A DNA stretch of 64,000 nucleotides from Hydractinia symbiolongicarpus (taxonomy: Eukaryota; Cnidaria; Hydrozoa; Anthoathecata; Hydractiniidae): assembly GCF_029227915.1 (NCBI RefSeq), contig NC_079885.1:30135001-30199000 (forward strand). The letters are read 5' to 3'. Under the pieces are notes generated by a model. It worked only from the letters and a program-made list of their open reading frames with translations. It was not told the DNA's origin and searched no databases. Both the position numbers and the translations under genes were made by a program. This document shows positions 1-12,900 of this stretch, in pieces (within the stretch, counting starts at the first letter, position 1; each line of letters starts with the position of its first letter).

Positions 1-202
1 GCATAAGACTTGTAGTTTTCAAAAATGTTTTCATTTTTGATGGGACGCTGAAGAAAAGAAGTTTAATCGCTGGCAAACGAAAACCCGCGATTTCCCGTAA
101 ATCCCGGGCTTGGCCTGTATAGTCGAATGTATACAAAGAAAGTACCCAAGGAGTAACACATTTCCCGAACGATTTTTTAAATTATTTTTTCACCACTAAA
201 AC

Positions 203-404
203 GCATGAGACTTGTAGATTTCAAAAATGTTTTCATTTTTGATGAGACGCTTAATGAAAGAGGTTTAATCGCCGGCAAACGAAAACCCGCGATTTCCCGT
301 AAATCCCGGGCTTGGCCCGTATAGTCGAATGTATACAAAGAAAGTATACTGTGAGTAACACATTTCCCGAACGATTTTTTAAATTATTTTTTCACCACTA
401 AAAC
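203..404. repeat. Representative class A monomer (202 bp)
   Basis: A typical class A unit. Diagnostic sites are CTTAATGAAAGAGG, TCGCCGGCAAACG (a GCCGGC site), ATCCCGGGCTTGG (a CCCGGG site) and GTATAGTCGAATGTATAC. A hand count of this type gives 38 G and 41 C in 202 bp (39% GC) and 13 CpG including the junction, against about 7.7 expected, so observed/expected is about 1.7. Sub-variants differ after the GTATAC block: CCCAGGGAGTAACACA, CCCTGTGAGTAAACTC or ATACTGTGAGTAA. Class membership is read from these sites by eye; a full clustering was not possible. Confidence 0.9.
221..242. repeat. Conserved hairpin in each monomer (representative)
   Basis: A perfect inverted repeat: left arm TCAAAAATG, spacer TTTT, right arm CATTTTTGA, 22 bp in all. 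The same element recurs at the same place in most monomers. In the ATGATTTC sub-variant (for example 9534-9555) one T-to-A change lengthens the arms to 10 bp (TCAAAAATGA / TCATTTTTGA) with a TT spacer. Other variants weaken it, such as TCAAAAATATTTTC, TTTAAAAATG and TCAAACATG. It could form a cruciform or bind a dimeric protein; nothing in the sequence proves either. Confidence 0.75.
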
Positions 405-2039
405 GCATGAGACTTGTAGGTTTCAAAAATGTTTTCATTTTTGATGAGACGCTTAATGAAAGAGGTTTAATCGCCGGCAAATGAAAACCCGCGATTTCCC
501 GTAAATCCCGGGCTTGGCCCGTATAGTGGAATATATACAAAGAAAGTATACTGTGAGTAAACTCATTTCCAGAACGATTTTTTAAATTATTTTTTCACCA
601 CTAAAACGCATAAGACTTGTAGTTTTCAAAAATGTTTTCAATTTTGATGGGACGCTGAATAAAAGAAGTTTAATCGCTGGCAAACGCAAACCCGCGATTT
701 CCCGTAAATCCCGGACTCAGCCCGTATAGTCAAAAGTATACAAAGAAAGTACCCAGGGAGTAAACTCATTTCCCGAACGATTTTTTAAATTATATTTTCT
801 CCACTAAAACGCATGAGACTTGTAGTTTATAAAAATGTTTTCATTTTTGATGGGACGCTGAATGACAGAAGTTTAATTGCTGGCAAACGAAAACCCGCGA
901 TTTCCCGTAAATCCCGGACTCGGCCCGTATAGTCAAAAGTATACAAAGAAAGTACCCAGAGAGTAAACTCATTTCCCGAACGATTTTTAAATTATCTTTT
1001 CACCATTAAAACGCATGAGACTTGTAGTTTTCAAAAATATTTTCATTTTTGATGAGGCGCTTAATGAAAGAGGTTTAATCGCCGGCAAACGAAAACCCGC
1101 GACTACCCGTAAATCCCGGGCTTGGCCCGTATAGTCGAATGTATACAAAGAAAGTACCCAGGGAGTAACACATTTCCCGAACGATTTTTTAAATTATTTT
1201 TTCACCACTAAAACGCATGAGACTTGTAGATTTCAAAAATGTTTTCATTTTTGATGAGACGCTTAATGAAAGAGGTTTAATCGCCGGCAAACGAAAACCC
1301 GCGATTTCCCGTAAATCCCGGGCTTGGCCCGTATAGTGGAATGTATACAAAGAAAGTATACTGTGAGTAAACTCATTTCCAGAACGATTTTTTAAATTAT
1401 TTTTTCACCACTAAAACGCATAAGACTTGTAGTTTTCAAACATGTTTTCAATTTTGATGGGAAGCTGAATAAAAGAAGTTTAATCGCTGGCAAACGCAAA
1501 CCCGCGATTTCCCGTAAATCCCGGACTCGGCCCGAATAGTCAAAAGTATACAAAGAAAGTACCCAGGGAGTAAACTCATTTACCGAACGATTTTTTAAAT
1601 TATGTTTTCACCACTACAACGCATGAGACTTGTTGTTTTCAAAAATGTTTTCATTTTTGATGAAACGCTTAATGAAAGGGGTTTAATCGCCGGCAAACGA
1701 AAACTCGCGATTTCCCGTAAATCCCGGGCTTGGCCCGTATAGTCGAATGTATACAAAGAAAGTACCCAGGGAGTAACACATTTCCCGAACGATTTTTAAA
1801 TTATCTTTTCACCATTAAAACGCATGAGACTTGTAGTTTTCAAAAATATTTTCATTTTTGATGAGGCGCTTAATGAAAGAAGTTTAATCGCCGGCAAACG
1901 AAAACCCGCGACTTCCCGTAAATCCCGGGCTTGGCCCGTATAGTCGAATGTATACAAAGAAAGTACCCAGGGAGTAACACATTTCCCGAACGATTTTTTA
2001 AATTATTTTTTCACCACTAAAACGCATGAGACTTGTAGA

Positions 2040-4496
2040 TTTCAAAAATGTTTTCATTTTTGATGAGACGCTTAATGAAAGAGGTTTAATCGCCGGCAAA
2101 CGAAAACCCGCGATTTCCCGTAAATCCCGGGCTTGGCCCGTATAGTGGAATGTATACAAAGAAAGTATACTGTGAGTAAACTCATTTCCAGAACGATTTT
2201 TTAAATTATTTTTTCACCACTAAAACGCATAAGACTTGTAGTTTTCAAACATGTTTTCAATTTTGATGGGAGGCTGAATAAAAGAAGTTTAATCGCTGGC
2301 AAACGCAAACCCGCGATTTCCCGTAAATCCCGGACTCGGCCCGAATAGTCAAAAGTATACAAAGAAAGTACCCAGGGAGTAAACTCATTTCCCGAACGAT
2401 TTTTTAAATTATGTTTTCACCACTACAACGCATGAGACTTGTTGTTTTCAAAAATGTTTTCATTTTTGTTGAAACGCTTAATGAAAGGGGTTTAATCGCC
2501 GGCAAACGAAAACTCGCGATTTCCCGTAAATCCCGGGCTTGGCCCGTATAGTCGAATGTATACAAAGAAAGCACCCTGTGAGTAAACTCATTTCCAGAAC
2601 GATTTTTTAAATTATTTTTTCACCACTAAAACGCATGAGACTTGGAGTTTTCAAAAATGTTTTCATTTTTGATGGGGCGCTGAATAAAAGAAGTTTAATC
2701 GCTGGCAAACGAAAACCCGCGATTTCCCTTAAATCCCGGACTCGGCCGTATAGTCAAAAGTATACAAAGAAAGTACCTAGGGAGTAAACTCATTTCCCGA
2801 ACGATTTTTTAAATTATTTTTTCACCACTAAAACGCATGAGACCTGTAGTTTTTAAAAATGTTTTCATTTTTGATGGGACGCTGAATAAAAAAGTTTAAT
2901 CGCTGGCAAACGAAAACCCGCGATTTCCCTTAAATCCCGGACTCGGCCCGTATAGTCAAAAGTATACAAAGAAAGTACCCAGGGAGTAAATTCATTTCCC
3001 GAACGATTTTTTAAATTATTTTTTCACCACTACAACGCATGAGACTTGTTGTTTTCAAAAATGTTTTCATTTTTGATGAAACGCTTAATGAAAGGGGTTT
3101 AATCGCCGGCAAACGAAAACTCGCGATTTCCCGTAAATCCCGGACTCGGCCCGTATAGTCAAAAGTATACAAAGAAAGTACCCAGGGAGTAAACTCATTT
3201 GCCGAACGATTTTTTAAATTATTTTTTCACCACTAAAACGCATGAGACTTGTAGTTTCCAAAAATGTTTTCATTTTTGATGAGACGCTTAATGAAAGAGG
3301 TTTAATCGCCGGCAAACGAAAACTCGCGATTTCCCGTAAATCCCGGGCTTGGCCCGTATAGTGGAATGTATACAAAGAAAGTATACTGTGTGTAAACTCA
3401 TTTCCAGAACGATTTTTTAAATTATTTTTTCACCACTAAAACGCATAAGACTTGTAGTTTTCAAACATGTTTTCAATTTTGATGGGAGGCTGAATAAAAG
3501 AAGTTTAATCGCTGGCAAACGCAAACCCGCGATTTCCCGTAAATCCCGGACTCGGCCCGAATAGTCAAAAGTATACAAAAAAAGTACCCAGGGAGTAAAC
3601 TCATTTCCCAAACGATTTTTTACATTATTTTTTCACCACTAAAACGCATGAGACTTGTAGCTTTCAAAAATGTTTTCATTTTTGATGAAACGCTTAATGA
3701 AAGGGGTTTAATCGCCGGCAAACGAAAACTCGCGATTTCCCGTAAATCCCGGGCTTGGCCCGTATAGTCGAATGTATACAAAGAAAGCACCCTGTGAGTA
3801 AACTCATTTCCAGAACGATTTTTTAAATTATTTTTTCACCACTAAAACGCATGAGACTTGGAGTTTTCAAAAATGTTTTCATTTTTGATGGGGCGCTGAA
3901 TAAAAGAAGTTTAATCGCTGGCAAACGAAAACCCGCGATTTCCCTTAAATCCCGGACTCGGCCGTATAGTCAAAAGTATACAAAGAAAGTACCCAGGGAG
4001 TAAACTCATTTCCCGAACGATTTTTTAAATTATTTTTTCACCACTAAAACGCATGAGACCTGTAGTTTTTAAAAATGTTTTCATTTTTGATGGGACGCTG
4101 AATAAAAAAGTTTAATCGCTGGCAAACGAAAACCCGCGATTTCCCTTAAATCCCGGACTCGGCCCGTATAGTCAAAAGTATACAAAGAAAGTACCCAGGG
4201 AGTAAACTCATTTCCCGAACGATTTTTTAAATTATTTTTTCATCACTACAACGCATGAGACTTGTTGTTTTCAAAAATGTTTTCATTTTTGATGAAACGC
4301 TTAATGAAAGGGGTTTAATCGCCGGCAAACGAAAACTCGCGATTTCCCGTAAATCCCGGACTCGGCCCGTATAGTCAAAAGTATACAAAGCAAGTACCCA
4401 GGGAGTAAACTCATTTCCCGAACGATTTTTTAAATTATATTTTCACCACTAAAACGCATGAGACTTGTAGTTTCCAAAAATGTTTTCATTTTTGAT
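2040..4496. repeat. Six-monomer higher-order repeat (1,216 bp), about two copies
   Basis: Offset 1,216 bp. The distinctive unit GAGACTTGGAGTTTTC with GATGGGGCGCTG appears at 2,641 and 3,857. The unit with GAGACCTGTAGTTTTTAAAAATG and GCTGAATAAAAAAG follows one monomer later in both copies, then a GATGAAACGCTTAATGAAAGGGG unit. The block ends near 3,280/4,496, where GATGAGACGCTT and GATGGGACGCTG diverge. Part of the later segment (about 4.2-5.0 kb) is matched again at about 7.86-8.6 kb with offset 3,643 bp (TAGTTTCCAAAAATG at 4,468 and 8,111). Confidence 0.7.
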
Positions 4497-7400
4497 GGGA
4501 CGCTGAATGACAGAAGTTTAATTGCTGGCAAACGAAAACCCGCGATTTCCCGTAAATCCCGGACTCGGCCCGTATAGTCAAAAGTATACAAAGAAAGTAC
4601 CCAGAGAGTAAACTCATTTCCCGAACGATTTTTAAATTATCTTTTTACCATTAAAACGCATGAGACTTGTAGTTTTCAAAAATATTTTCATTTTTGATGA
4701 GGCGCTTAATAAAAGAGGTTTAATCGCCGGCAAACGAAAACCCGCGACTTCCCGTAAATCCCGGGCTTGGCCCGTATAGTCGAATGTATACAAAGAAAGT
4801 ACCCAGGGAGTAACACATTTCCCGAACGATTTTTTAAATTATTTTTTCACCACTAAAACGCATGAGACTTGTAGATTTCAAAAATGTTTTCATTTTTGAT
4901 GAGACGCTTAATGAAAGAGGTTTAATCGCCGGCAAACGAAAACCCGCGATTTCCCGTAAATCCCGGACTCGGCCGTATAGTCAAAAGTATACAAAGAAAG
5001 TACCCAGGGAGTAAACTCATTTCCCGAACGATTTTTTAAATTATTTTTTCACCACTAAAACGCATGAGACCTGTAGTTTTTAAAAATGTTTTCATTTTTG
5101 ATGGGACGCTGAATAAAAAAGTTTAATCGCTGGCAAACGAAAACCCGCGATTTCCCTTAAATCCCGGACTCGGCCCGTATAGTCAAAAGTATACAAAGAA
5201 AGTACCCAGGGAGTAAACTCATTTCCCGAACGATTTTTTAAATTATTTTTTCACCACTACAACGCATGAGACTTGTTGTTTTCAAAAATGTTTTCATTTT
5301 TGATGAAACGCTTAATGAAAGGGGTTTAATCGCCGGCAAACGAAAACTCGCGATTTCCCGTAAATCCCGGACTCGGCCCGTATAGTCAAAAGTAAACAAA
5401 GAAAGTACCCAGGGAGTAAACTCATTTCCCAAACGATTTTTTACATTATTTTTTCACCACTAAAACGCATGAGACTTGTAGTTTTCAAAAATGTTTTCAT
5501 TTTTGATGGGACGCTGAAGAAAAGAAGTTTAATCGCCGGCAAACGAAAACCCGCGATTTCCCGTAAATCCCGGGCTTGGCCCGTATAGTCGAATGTATAC
5601 AAAGAAAGTACCCAGGGAGTAACACATTTCCCGAACGATTTTTGAAATTATTTTTTCACCACTAAAACGCATGAGACTTGTAGTTTTCAAAAATGTTTTC
5701 ATTTTTGATGAGACGCTTAATGAAAGAGGGTTAATCGCCGGCAAACGAAAACCCGCGATTTCCCGTAAATCCCGGGCTTGGCCCGTATAGTCGAATGTAT
5801 ACAAAGAAAGTATACTGTGAGTAACACATTTTCCGAACGATTTTTTAAATTATTTTTTCACCACTAAAACGCATGAGACTTGTAGGTTTCAAATTTTTTT
5901 CATTTTTGATGAGACGCTTAATGAAAGAGGTTTAATCGCCGGCAAACGAAAACCCGCGATTTCCCGTAAATCCCGGGCTTGGCCCGTATAGTGGAATATA
6001 TACAAAGAAAGTATACTGTGAGTAAACTCATTTCCAGAACGATTTTTTAAATTATTTTTTCACCACTAAAACGCATAAGACTTGTAGTTTTCAAAAATGT
6101 TTTCATTTTTGATGGGACGCTGAAGAAAAGAAGTTTAATCGCTGGCAAACGAAAACCCGCGATTTCCCGTAAATCCCGGGCTTGGCCTGTATAGTCGAAT
6201 GTATACAAAGAAAGTACCCAAGGAGTAACACATTTCCCGAACGATTTTTTAAATTATTTTTTCACCACTAAAACGCATGAGACTTGTAGTTTTCAAAAAT
6301 GTTTTTATTTTTGATGAGACGCTTAATGAAAGAGGTTTAATCGCAGGCAAACGAAAACCCGCGATTTCCCGTAAATCCCGGGCTTGGCCCGTATAGTCGA
6401 ATGTATACAAAGAAAGTATACTGTGAGTAACACATTTCCCGAACGATTTTTTAAATTATTTTTTCACCACTAAAACGCATGAGACTTGTAGGTTTCAAAA
6501 ATGTTTTCATTTTTGATGAGACGCTTAATGAAAGAGGTTTAATCGCCGGCAAATGAAAACCCGCGATTTCCCGTAAATCCCGGGCTTGGCCCGTATAGTG
6601 GAATATATACAAAGAAAGTATACTGTGAGTAAACTCATTTCCAGAACGGTTTTTTAAATTATTTTTTCACCACTAAAACGCATAAGACTTGTAGTTTTCA
6701 AATTTGTTTTCAATTTTGATGGGACGCTGAATAAAAGAAGTTTAATCGCTGGCAAACGCAAACCCGCGATTTCCCGTAAATCCCGGACTCGGCCCGTATA
6801 GTCAAAAGTATACAAAGAAAGTACCCAGGGAGTAAACTCATTTCCCGAACGATTTTTTAAATTATATTTTCACCACTAAAACGCATGAGACTTGGAGTTT
6901 ATAAAAGTGTTTTCATTTTTGATGGGACGCTGAATGACAGAAGCTTAATTGCTGTCAAACGAAAACCCGCGATTTCCCGTAAATCCCGGACTCGGCCCGT
7001 ATAGTCAAAAGTATACAAAGAAAGTACCCAGAGAGTAAACTCATTTCCCGAACGATTTTTAAATTATCTTTTCACCATTAAAACGCATGAGACTTGTAGT
7101 TTTCAAAAATATTTTCATTTTTGATGAGGCGCTTAATGAAAGAGGTTTAATCGCCGGCAAACGAAAACCCGCGACTACCCGTAAATCCCGGGCTTGGGCC
7201 GTATAGTCGAATGTATACAAAGAAAGTACCCAGGGAGTAACACATTTCCCGAACGATTTTTTAAATTATTTTTTCACCACTAAAACGCATGAGACTTGTA
7301 GATTTCAAAAATGTTTTCATTTTTGATGAGACGCTTAATAAAAGAGGTTTAATCGCCGGCAAACGAAAACCCGCGATTTCTCGTAAATCCCGGGCTTGGC

Positions 7401-9909
7401 CCGTATAGTGGAATGTATACAAAGAAAGTATACTGTGAGTAAACTCATTTCCAGAACGATTTTTTAAATTATTTTTTCACCACTAAAACGCATAAGACTT
7501 GTAGTTTTCAAACATGTTTTCAATTTTGATGGGAGGCTGAATAAAAGAAGTTTAATCGCTGGCAAACGCAAACCCGCGATTTCCCGTAAATCCCGGACTC
7601 GGCCCGAATAGTCAAAAGTATACAAAGAAAGTACCCAGGGAGTAAACTCATTTCCCGAACGATTTTTTAAATTATGTTTTCACCACTACAACGCATGAGA
7701 CTTGTTGTTTTCAAAAATGTTTTCATTTTTGATGAAACGCTTAATGAAAGGGGTTTAATCGCCGGCAAACGAAAACTCGCGATTTCCCTTAAATCCCGGA
7801 CTCGGCCTGTATAGTCAAAAGTATACAAAGAAAGTACCCAGGGAGTAAACTCATTTCCCGAACGATTTTTTAAATTATTTTTTCACCACTACAACGCATG
7901 AGACTTGTTGTTTTCAAAAATGTTTTCATTTTTGATGAAACACTTAATGAAAGGGGTTTAATCGCCGGCAAACGAAAACTCGCGATTTCCCGTAAATCCC
8001 GGACTCGGCCCGTATAGTCAAAAGTATACAAAGAAAGTACCCAGGGAGTAAACTCATTTCCCGAACGATTTTTTAAATTATATTTTCACCACTAAAACGC
8101 ATGAGACTTGTAGTTTCCAAAAATGTTTTCATTTTTGATGGGACGCTGAATGACAGAAGTTTAATTGCTGGCAAACGAAAACCCGCGATTTCCCGTAAAT
8201 CCCGGACTCGGCCCGTATAGTCAAAAGTATACAAAGAAAGTACCCAGAGAGTAAACTCTTTTCCCGAACGATTTTTAAATTATCTTTTCATCATTAAAAC
8301 GCATGAGACTTGTAGTTTTCAAAAATATTTTCATTTTTGATGAGGCGCTTAATAAAAGAGGTTTAATCGCCGGCAAACGAAAACCCGCGACTTCCCGTAA
8401 ATCCCGGGCTTGGCCCGTATAGTCGAATGTATACAAAGAAAGTACCCAGGGAGTAACACATTTCCCGAACGATTTTTTAAATTATTTTTTCACCACTAAA
8501 ACGCATGAGACTTGTAGATTTCAAAAATGTTTTCATTTTTGATGAGACGCTTAATGAAAGAGGTTTAATCGCCGGCAAACGAAAACCCGCGATTTGCCGT
8601 AAATCCCGGGCTTGGCCCGTATAGTGGAATGTATACAAAGAAAGTATACTGTGAGTAAACTCATTTCCAGAACGATTTTTTAAATTATTTTTTCATCACT
8701 AAAACGCATAAGACTTGTAGTTTTCAAACATGTTTTCAATTTTAATGGGAGGCTGAATAAAAGAAGTTTAATCGCTGGCAAACGCAAACCCGCGATTTCC
8801 CGTAAATCCCGGACTCGGCCCGAATAGTCAAAAGTATACAAAGAAAGTACCCAGGGAGTAAACTCATTTCCCGAACGATTTTTTAAATTATGTTTTCACC
8901 ACTACAACGCATGAGACTTGTTGTTTTCAAAAATGTTTTCATTTTTGATGAAACGCTTAATGAAAGGGGTTTAATCGCCGGCAAACGAAAACTCGCGATT
9001 TCCCGTAAATCCCGGGCTTGGCCCGTATAGTCGAATGTATACAAAGAAAGCACCCTGTGAGTAAACTCATTTCCAGAACGATTTTTTAAATTATTTTTTC
9101 ACCACTAAAACGCATGAGACTTGGAGTTTTCAAAAATGTTTTCATTTTTGATGGGGCGCTGAATAAAAGAAGTTTAATCGCTGGCAAACGAAAACCCGCG
9201 ATTTCCCTTAAATCCCGGACTCGGCCGTATAGTCAAAAGTATACAAAGAAAGTACCCAGGGAGTAAACTCATTTCCCGAACGATTTTTTAAATTATTTTT
9301 TCACCACTAAAACGCATGAGACCTGTAGTTTTCAAAAATGTTTTCATTTTTGATGGGACGCTGAATAAAAAAGTTTAATCGCTGGCAAACGAAAACCCGC
9401 GATTTCCCTTAAATCCCGGACTCGGCCCGTATAGTCAAAATTATACAAAGAAAGTACCCAGGGAGTAAACTCATTTCCCGAACGATTTTTTAAATTATTT
9501 TTTCACCACTAAAACGCATGAGACTTGTAGTTTTCAAAAATGATTTCATTTTTGATGGGACGCTGAATAAAAGGAGTTTAATCGCTGGCAAACAAAAACC
9601 CACGATTTCCCGTAAATCCCGGACTCGGCCCGTATAGTCAAAAGTATACAAAGAAAGTACCCAGGGAGTAAACTCATTTCCCGAACGATTTTTTAAATTA
9701 TTTTTTCACCACTTAAACGCATGAGACTTGTAGTTTTCAAAAATGATTTCATTTTTGATGGGACGCTGAATAAAAGGAGTTTAATCGCTGGCAAACGAAA
9801 ACCCACGATTTCCCGTAAATCCCGGACTCGGCCCGTATAGTCAAAAGTATACAAAGAAAGTACCCAGGGAGTAAACTCATTTCCCGAACGATTTTTTAAA
9901 TTATTTTTT

Positions 9910-12900
9910 CACCACTAAAACGCATGAGACTTGTAGTTTTCAAAAATGTTTTCATTTTTGATGGGACGCTGAATAAAAGAAGTTTAATCGCTGGCAAACA
10001 AAAACCCGCGATTTCCCGTAAATCCCGGACTCGGCCCGTATAGTCAAAAGTATACAAAGAAAGTACCCAGAGAGTAAACTCATTTCCCGAACGATTTTTA
10101 AATTATCTTTTTACCATTAAAACGCATGAGACTTGTAGTTTTCAAAAATATTTTCATTTTTGATGAGGCGCTTAATGAAAGAGGTTTAATCGCCGGCAAA
10201 CGAAAACCCGCGACTTCCTGTAAATCCCGGGCTTGGCCCGTATAGTCGAATGTATACAAAGAAAGTACCCAGGGAGTAACACAATTCCCGAACGATTTTT
10301 TAAATTATTTTTTCACCACTAAAACGCATGAGACTTGTAGATTTCAAAAATGTTTTCATTTTTGATGAGACGCTTAATGAAAGAGGTTTAATCGCCGGCA
10401 AACGAAAACCCGCGATTTCCCGTAAATCCCGGGCTTGGCCCGTATAGTGGAATGTATACAAAGAAAGTATACTGTGAGTAAACTCATTTCCAGAACGATT
10501 TTTTAAATTATTTTTTCACCACTAAAACGCATAAGACTTGTAGTTTTCAAACATGTTTTCAATTTTGATGGGAGGCTGAATAAAAGAAGTTTAATCGCTG
10601 GCAAACGCAAACCCGCGATTTCCCGTAAATCCCGGACTCGGCCCGAATAGTCAAAAGTACACAAAGAAAGTACCCAGGGAGTAAACTCATTTCCCGAACG
10701 ATTTTTTAAATTATGTTTTCACCACTACAACGCATGAGACTTGTTGTTTTCAAAAAATTTTTCATTTTTGATGAAACGCTTAATGAAAGGGGTTTAATCG
10801 CCGGCAAACGAAAACTCGCGATTTCCCGTAAATCCCGGGCTTGGCCCGTATAGTCGAATGTATACAAAGAAAGCACCCTGTGAGTAAACTCATTTCCAGA
10901 ACGATTTTTTAAATTATTTTTTCACCACTAAAACGCATGAGACTTGGAGTTTTCAAAAATGTTTTCATTTTTGATGGGGCGCTGAATAAAAGAAGTTTAA
11001 TCGCTGGCAAACGAAAACCCGCGATTTCCCTTAAATCCCGGACTCGGCCGTATAGTCAAAAGTATACAAAGAAAGTACCCAGGGAGTAAACTCATTTCCC
11101 GAACGATTTTTTAAATTATTTTTTCACCACTAAAACGCATGAGACCTGTAGTTTTTAAAAATGTTTTCATTCTTGATGGGACGCTGAATAAAAAAGTTTA
11201 ATCGCTGGCAAACGAAAACCCGCGATTTCCCTTAAATCCCGGACTCGGCCCGTATAGTCAAAAGTATACAAAGAAAGTACCCAGGGAGTAAACTCATTTC
11301 CCGAACGATTTTTTAAATTATTTTTTCACCACTAAAACGCATGAGACTTGTAGTTTTCAAAAATGATTTCATTTTTGATGGGACGCTGAATAAAAGGAGT
11401 TTAATCGCTGGCAAACGAAAACCCACGATTTCCCGTAAATCCCGGACTCGGCCCGTATAGTCAAAAGTATACAAAGAAAGTACCCAGGGAGTAAACTCAT
11501 TTCCCGAACGATTTTTTAAATTATTTTTTCACCACTTAAACGCATGAGACTTGTAGTTTTCAAAAATGATTTCATTTTTGATGGGACGCTGAATAAAAGG
11601 AGTTTAATCGCTGGCAAACGAAAACCCACGATTTCCCGTAAATCCCGGACTCGGCCCGTATAGTCAAAAGTATACAAAGAAAGTACCCAGGGAGTAAACT
11701 CATTTCCCAAACGATTTTTTAAATTAGTTTTTCACCACTAAAACGCATGAGACTTGTAGTTTTCAAAAATGTTTTCCTTTTTGATGGGACGCTGAATAAA
11801 AGAAGTTTATTCGCTGGCAAACGAAAACCCGCGATTTCCCGTAAATCCCGGACTCGGCCCGTATAGTCAAAAGTATACAAAGAAAGCACCCAGGGAGTAA
11901 ACTTATTTCCAGAACGATTTTTTAAATTATTTTTTCACCACTAAAACGCATGAGACTTGGAGTTTTCAAAAATGTTTTCATTTTTGATGGGGCGCTGAAT
12001 AAAAGAAGTTTAATCGCTGGCAAACGAAAACCCGCGATTTCCCTTAAATCCCGGACTCGGCCGTATAGTCAAAAGTATACAAAGAAAGTACCCAGGGAGT
12101 AAACACATTTCCCGAACGATTTTTTAAATTATTTTTTCACCACTAAAACGCATGAGACTTGTAGTTTTCAAAAATGATTTCATTTTTGATGGGACGCTGA
12201 ATAAAAGGAGTTTAATCGCTGGCAAACGAAAACCCACGATTTCCCGTAAATCCCGGACTCGGCCCGTATAGTCAAAAGTATACAAAGAAAGTACCCAGGG
12301 AGTAAACTCATTTCCCGAACGATTTTTTAAATTATTTTTTCACCACTTAAACGCATGAGACTTGTAGTTTTCAAAAATGATTTCATTTTTAATGGGACGC
12401 TGAATAAAAGGAGTTTAATCGCTGGCAAACGAAAACCCACGATTTCCCGTAAATCCCGGACTCGGCCCGTATAGTCAAAAGTATACAAAGAAAGTACCCA
12501 GGGAGTAAACTCATTTCCCGAACGATTTTTTAAATTAGTTTTTCACCACTAAAACGCATGAGACTTGTAGTTTTCAAAAATGTTTTCATTTTTGATGGGA
12601 CGCTGAATAAAAGAAGTTTAATCGCTGGCAAACGAAAACCCGCGATTTCCCGTAAATCCCGGACTCGGCCCGTATAGTCAAAAGTATACAAAGAAAGTAC
12701 CCAGGGAGTAAACTTATTTCCCGAACGATTTTTTAAATTATTTTTTCACCACTAAAACGCATGAGACTTGTAGTTTTCAAAAATGTTTTCATTTTTGATG
12801 GGACGCTGAATAAAAGAAGTTTAATCGCTGGCAAACAAAAACCCGCGATTTCCCGTAAATCCCGGACTCGGCCCGTATAGTCAAAAGTATACAAAGAAAG

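Larger units (their letters stand above)
1..7777. repeat. Higher-order repeat: 6,072-bp (30-monomer) relationship
   Basis: Monomers at 1 to about 1,705 match those at 6,073 to about 7,777 in order and in private variants, at a constant offset of 6,072 bp. Shared marks include GCTGAAGAAAAGAAG with GGCCTGTATAG and CCCAAGGAG in the first unit, and GCTGAATGACAG in the fifth (861 and 6,933). The match ends near 1,705/7,777, where one copy continues as CCCGTAAATCCCGGGCTTGG and the other as CCCTTAAATCCCGGACTCGG. Confidence 0.75.

Noticed and set aside
203-404. A tRNA- or SINE-derived origin of the monomer, from the TGTATACAAAG and GTATAGTC segments.
   Set aside because: I could find no convincing A-box and B-box pair at proper spacing and no cloverleaf.
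11516-11710. A 64-codon open frame on the minus strand (starting MGNEFTPWVLSL) that recurs in dozens of monomers, plus 71-codon plus-strand frames.
   Set aside because: It recurs only because the monomer repeats. Differences between copies are mostly amino-acid-changing, the frame is broken in many monomers, and it is shorter than the monomer. No sign of coding constraint.
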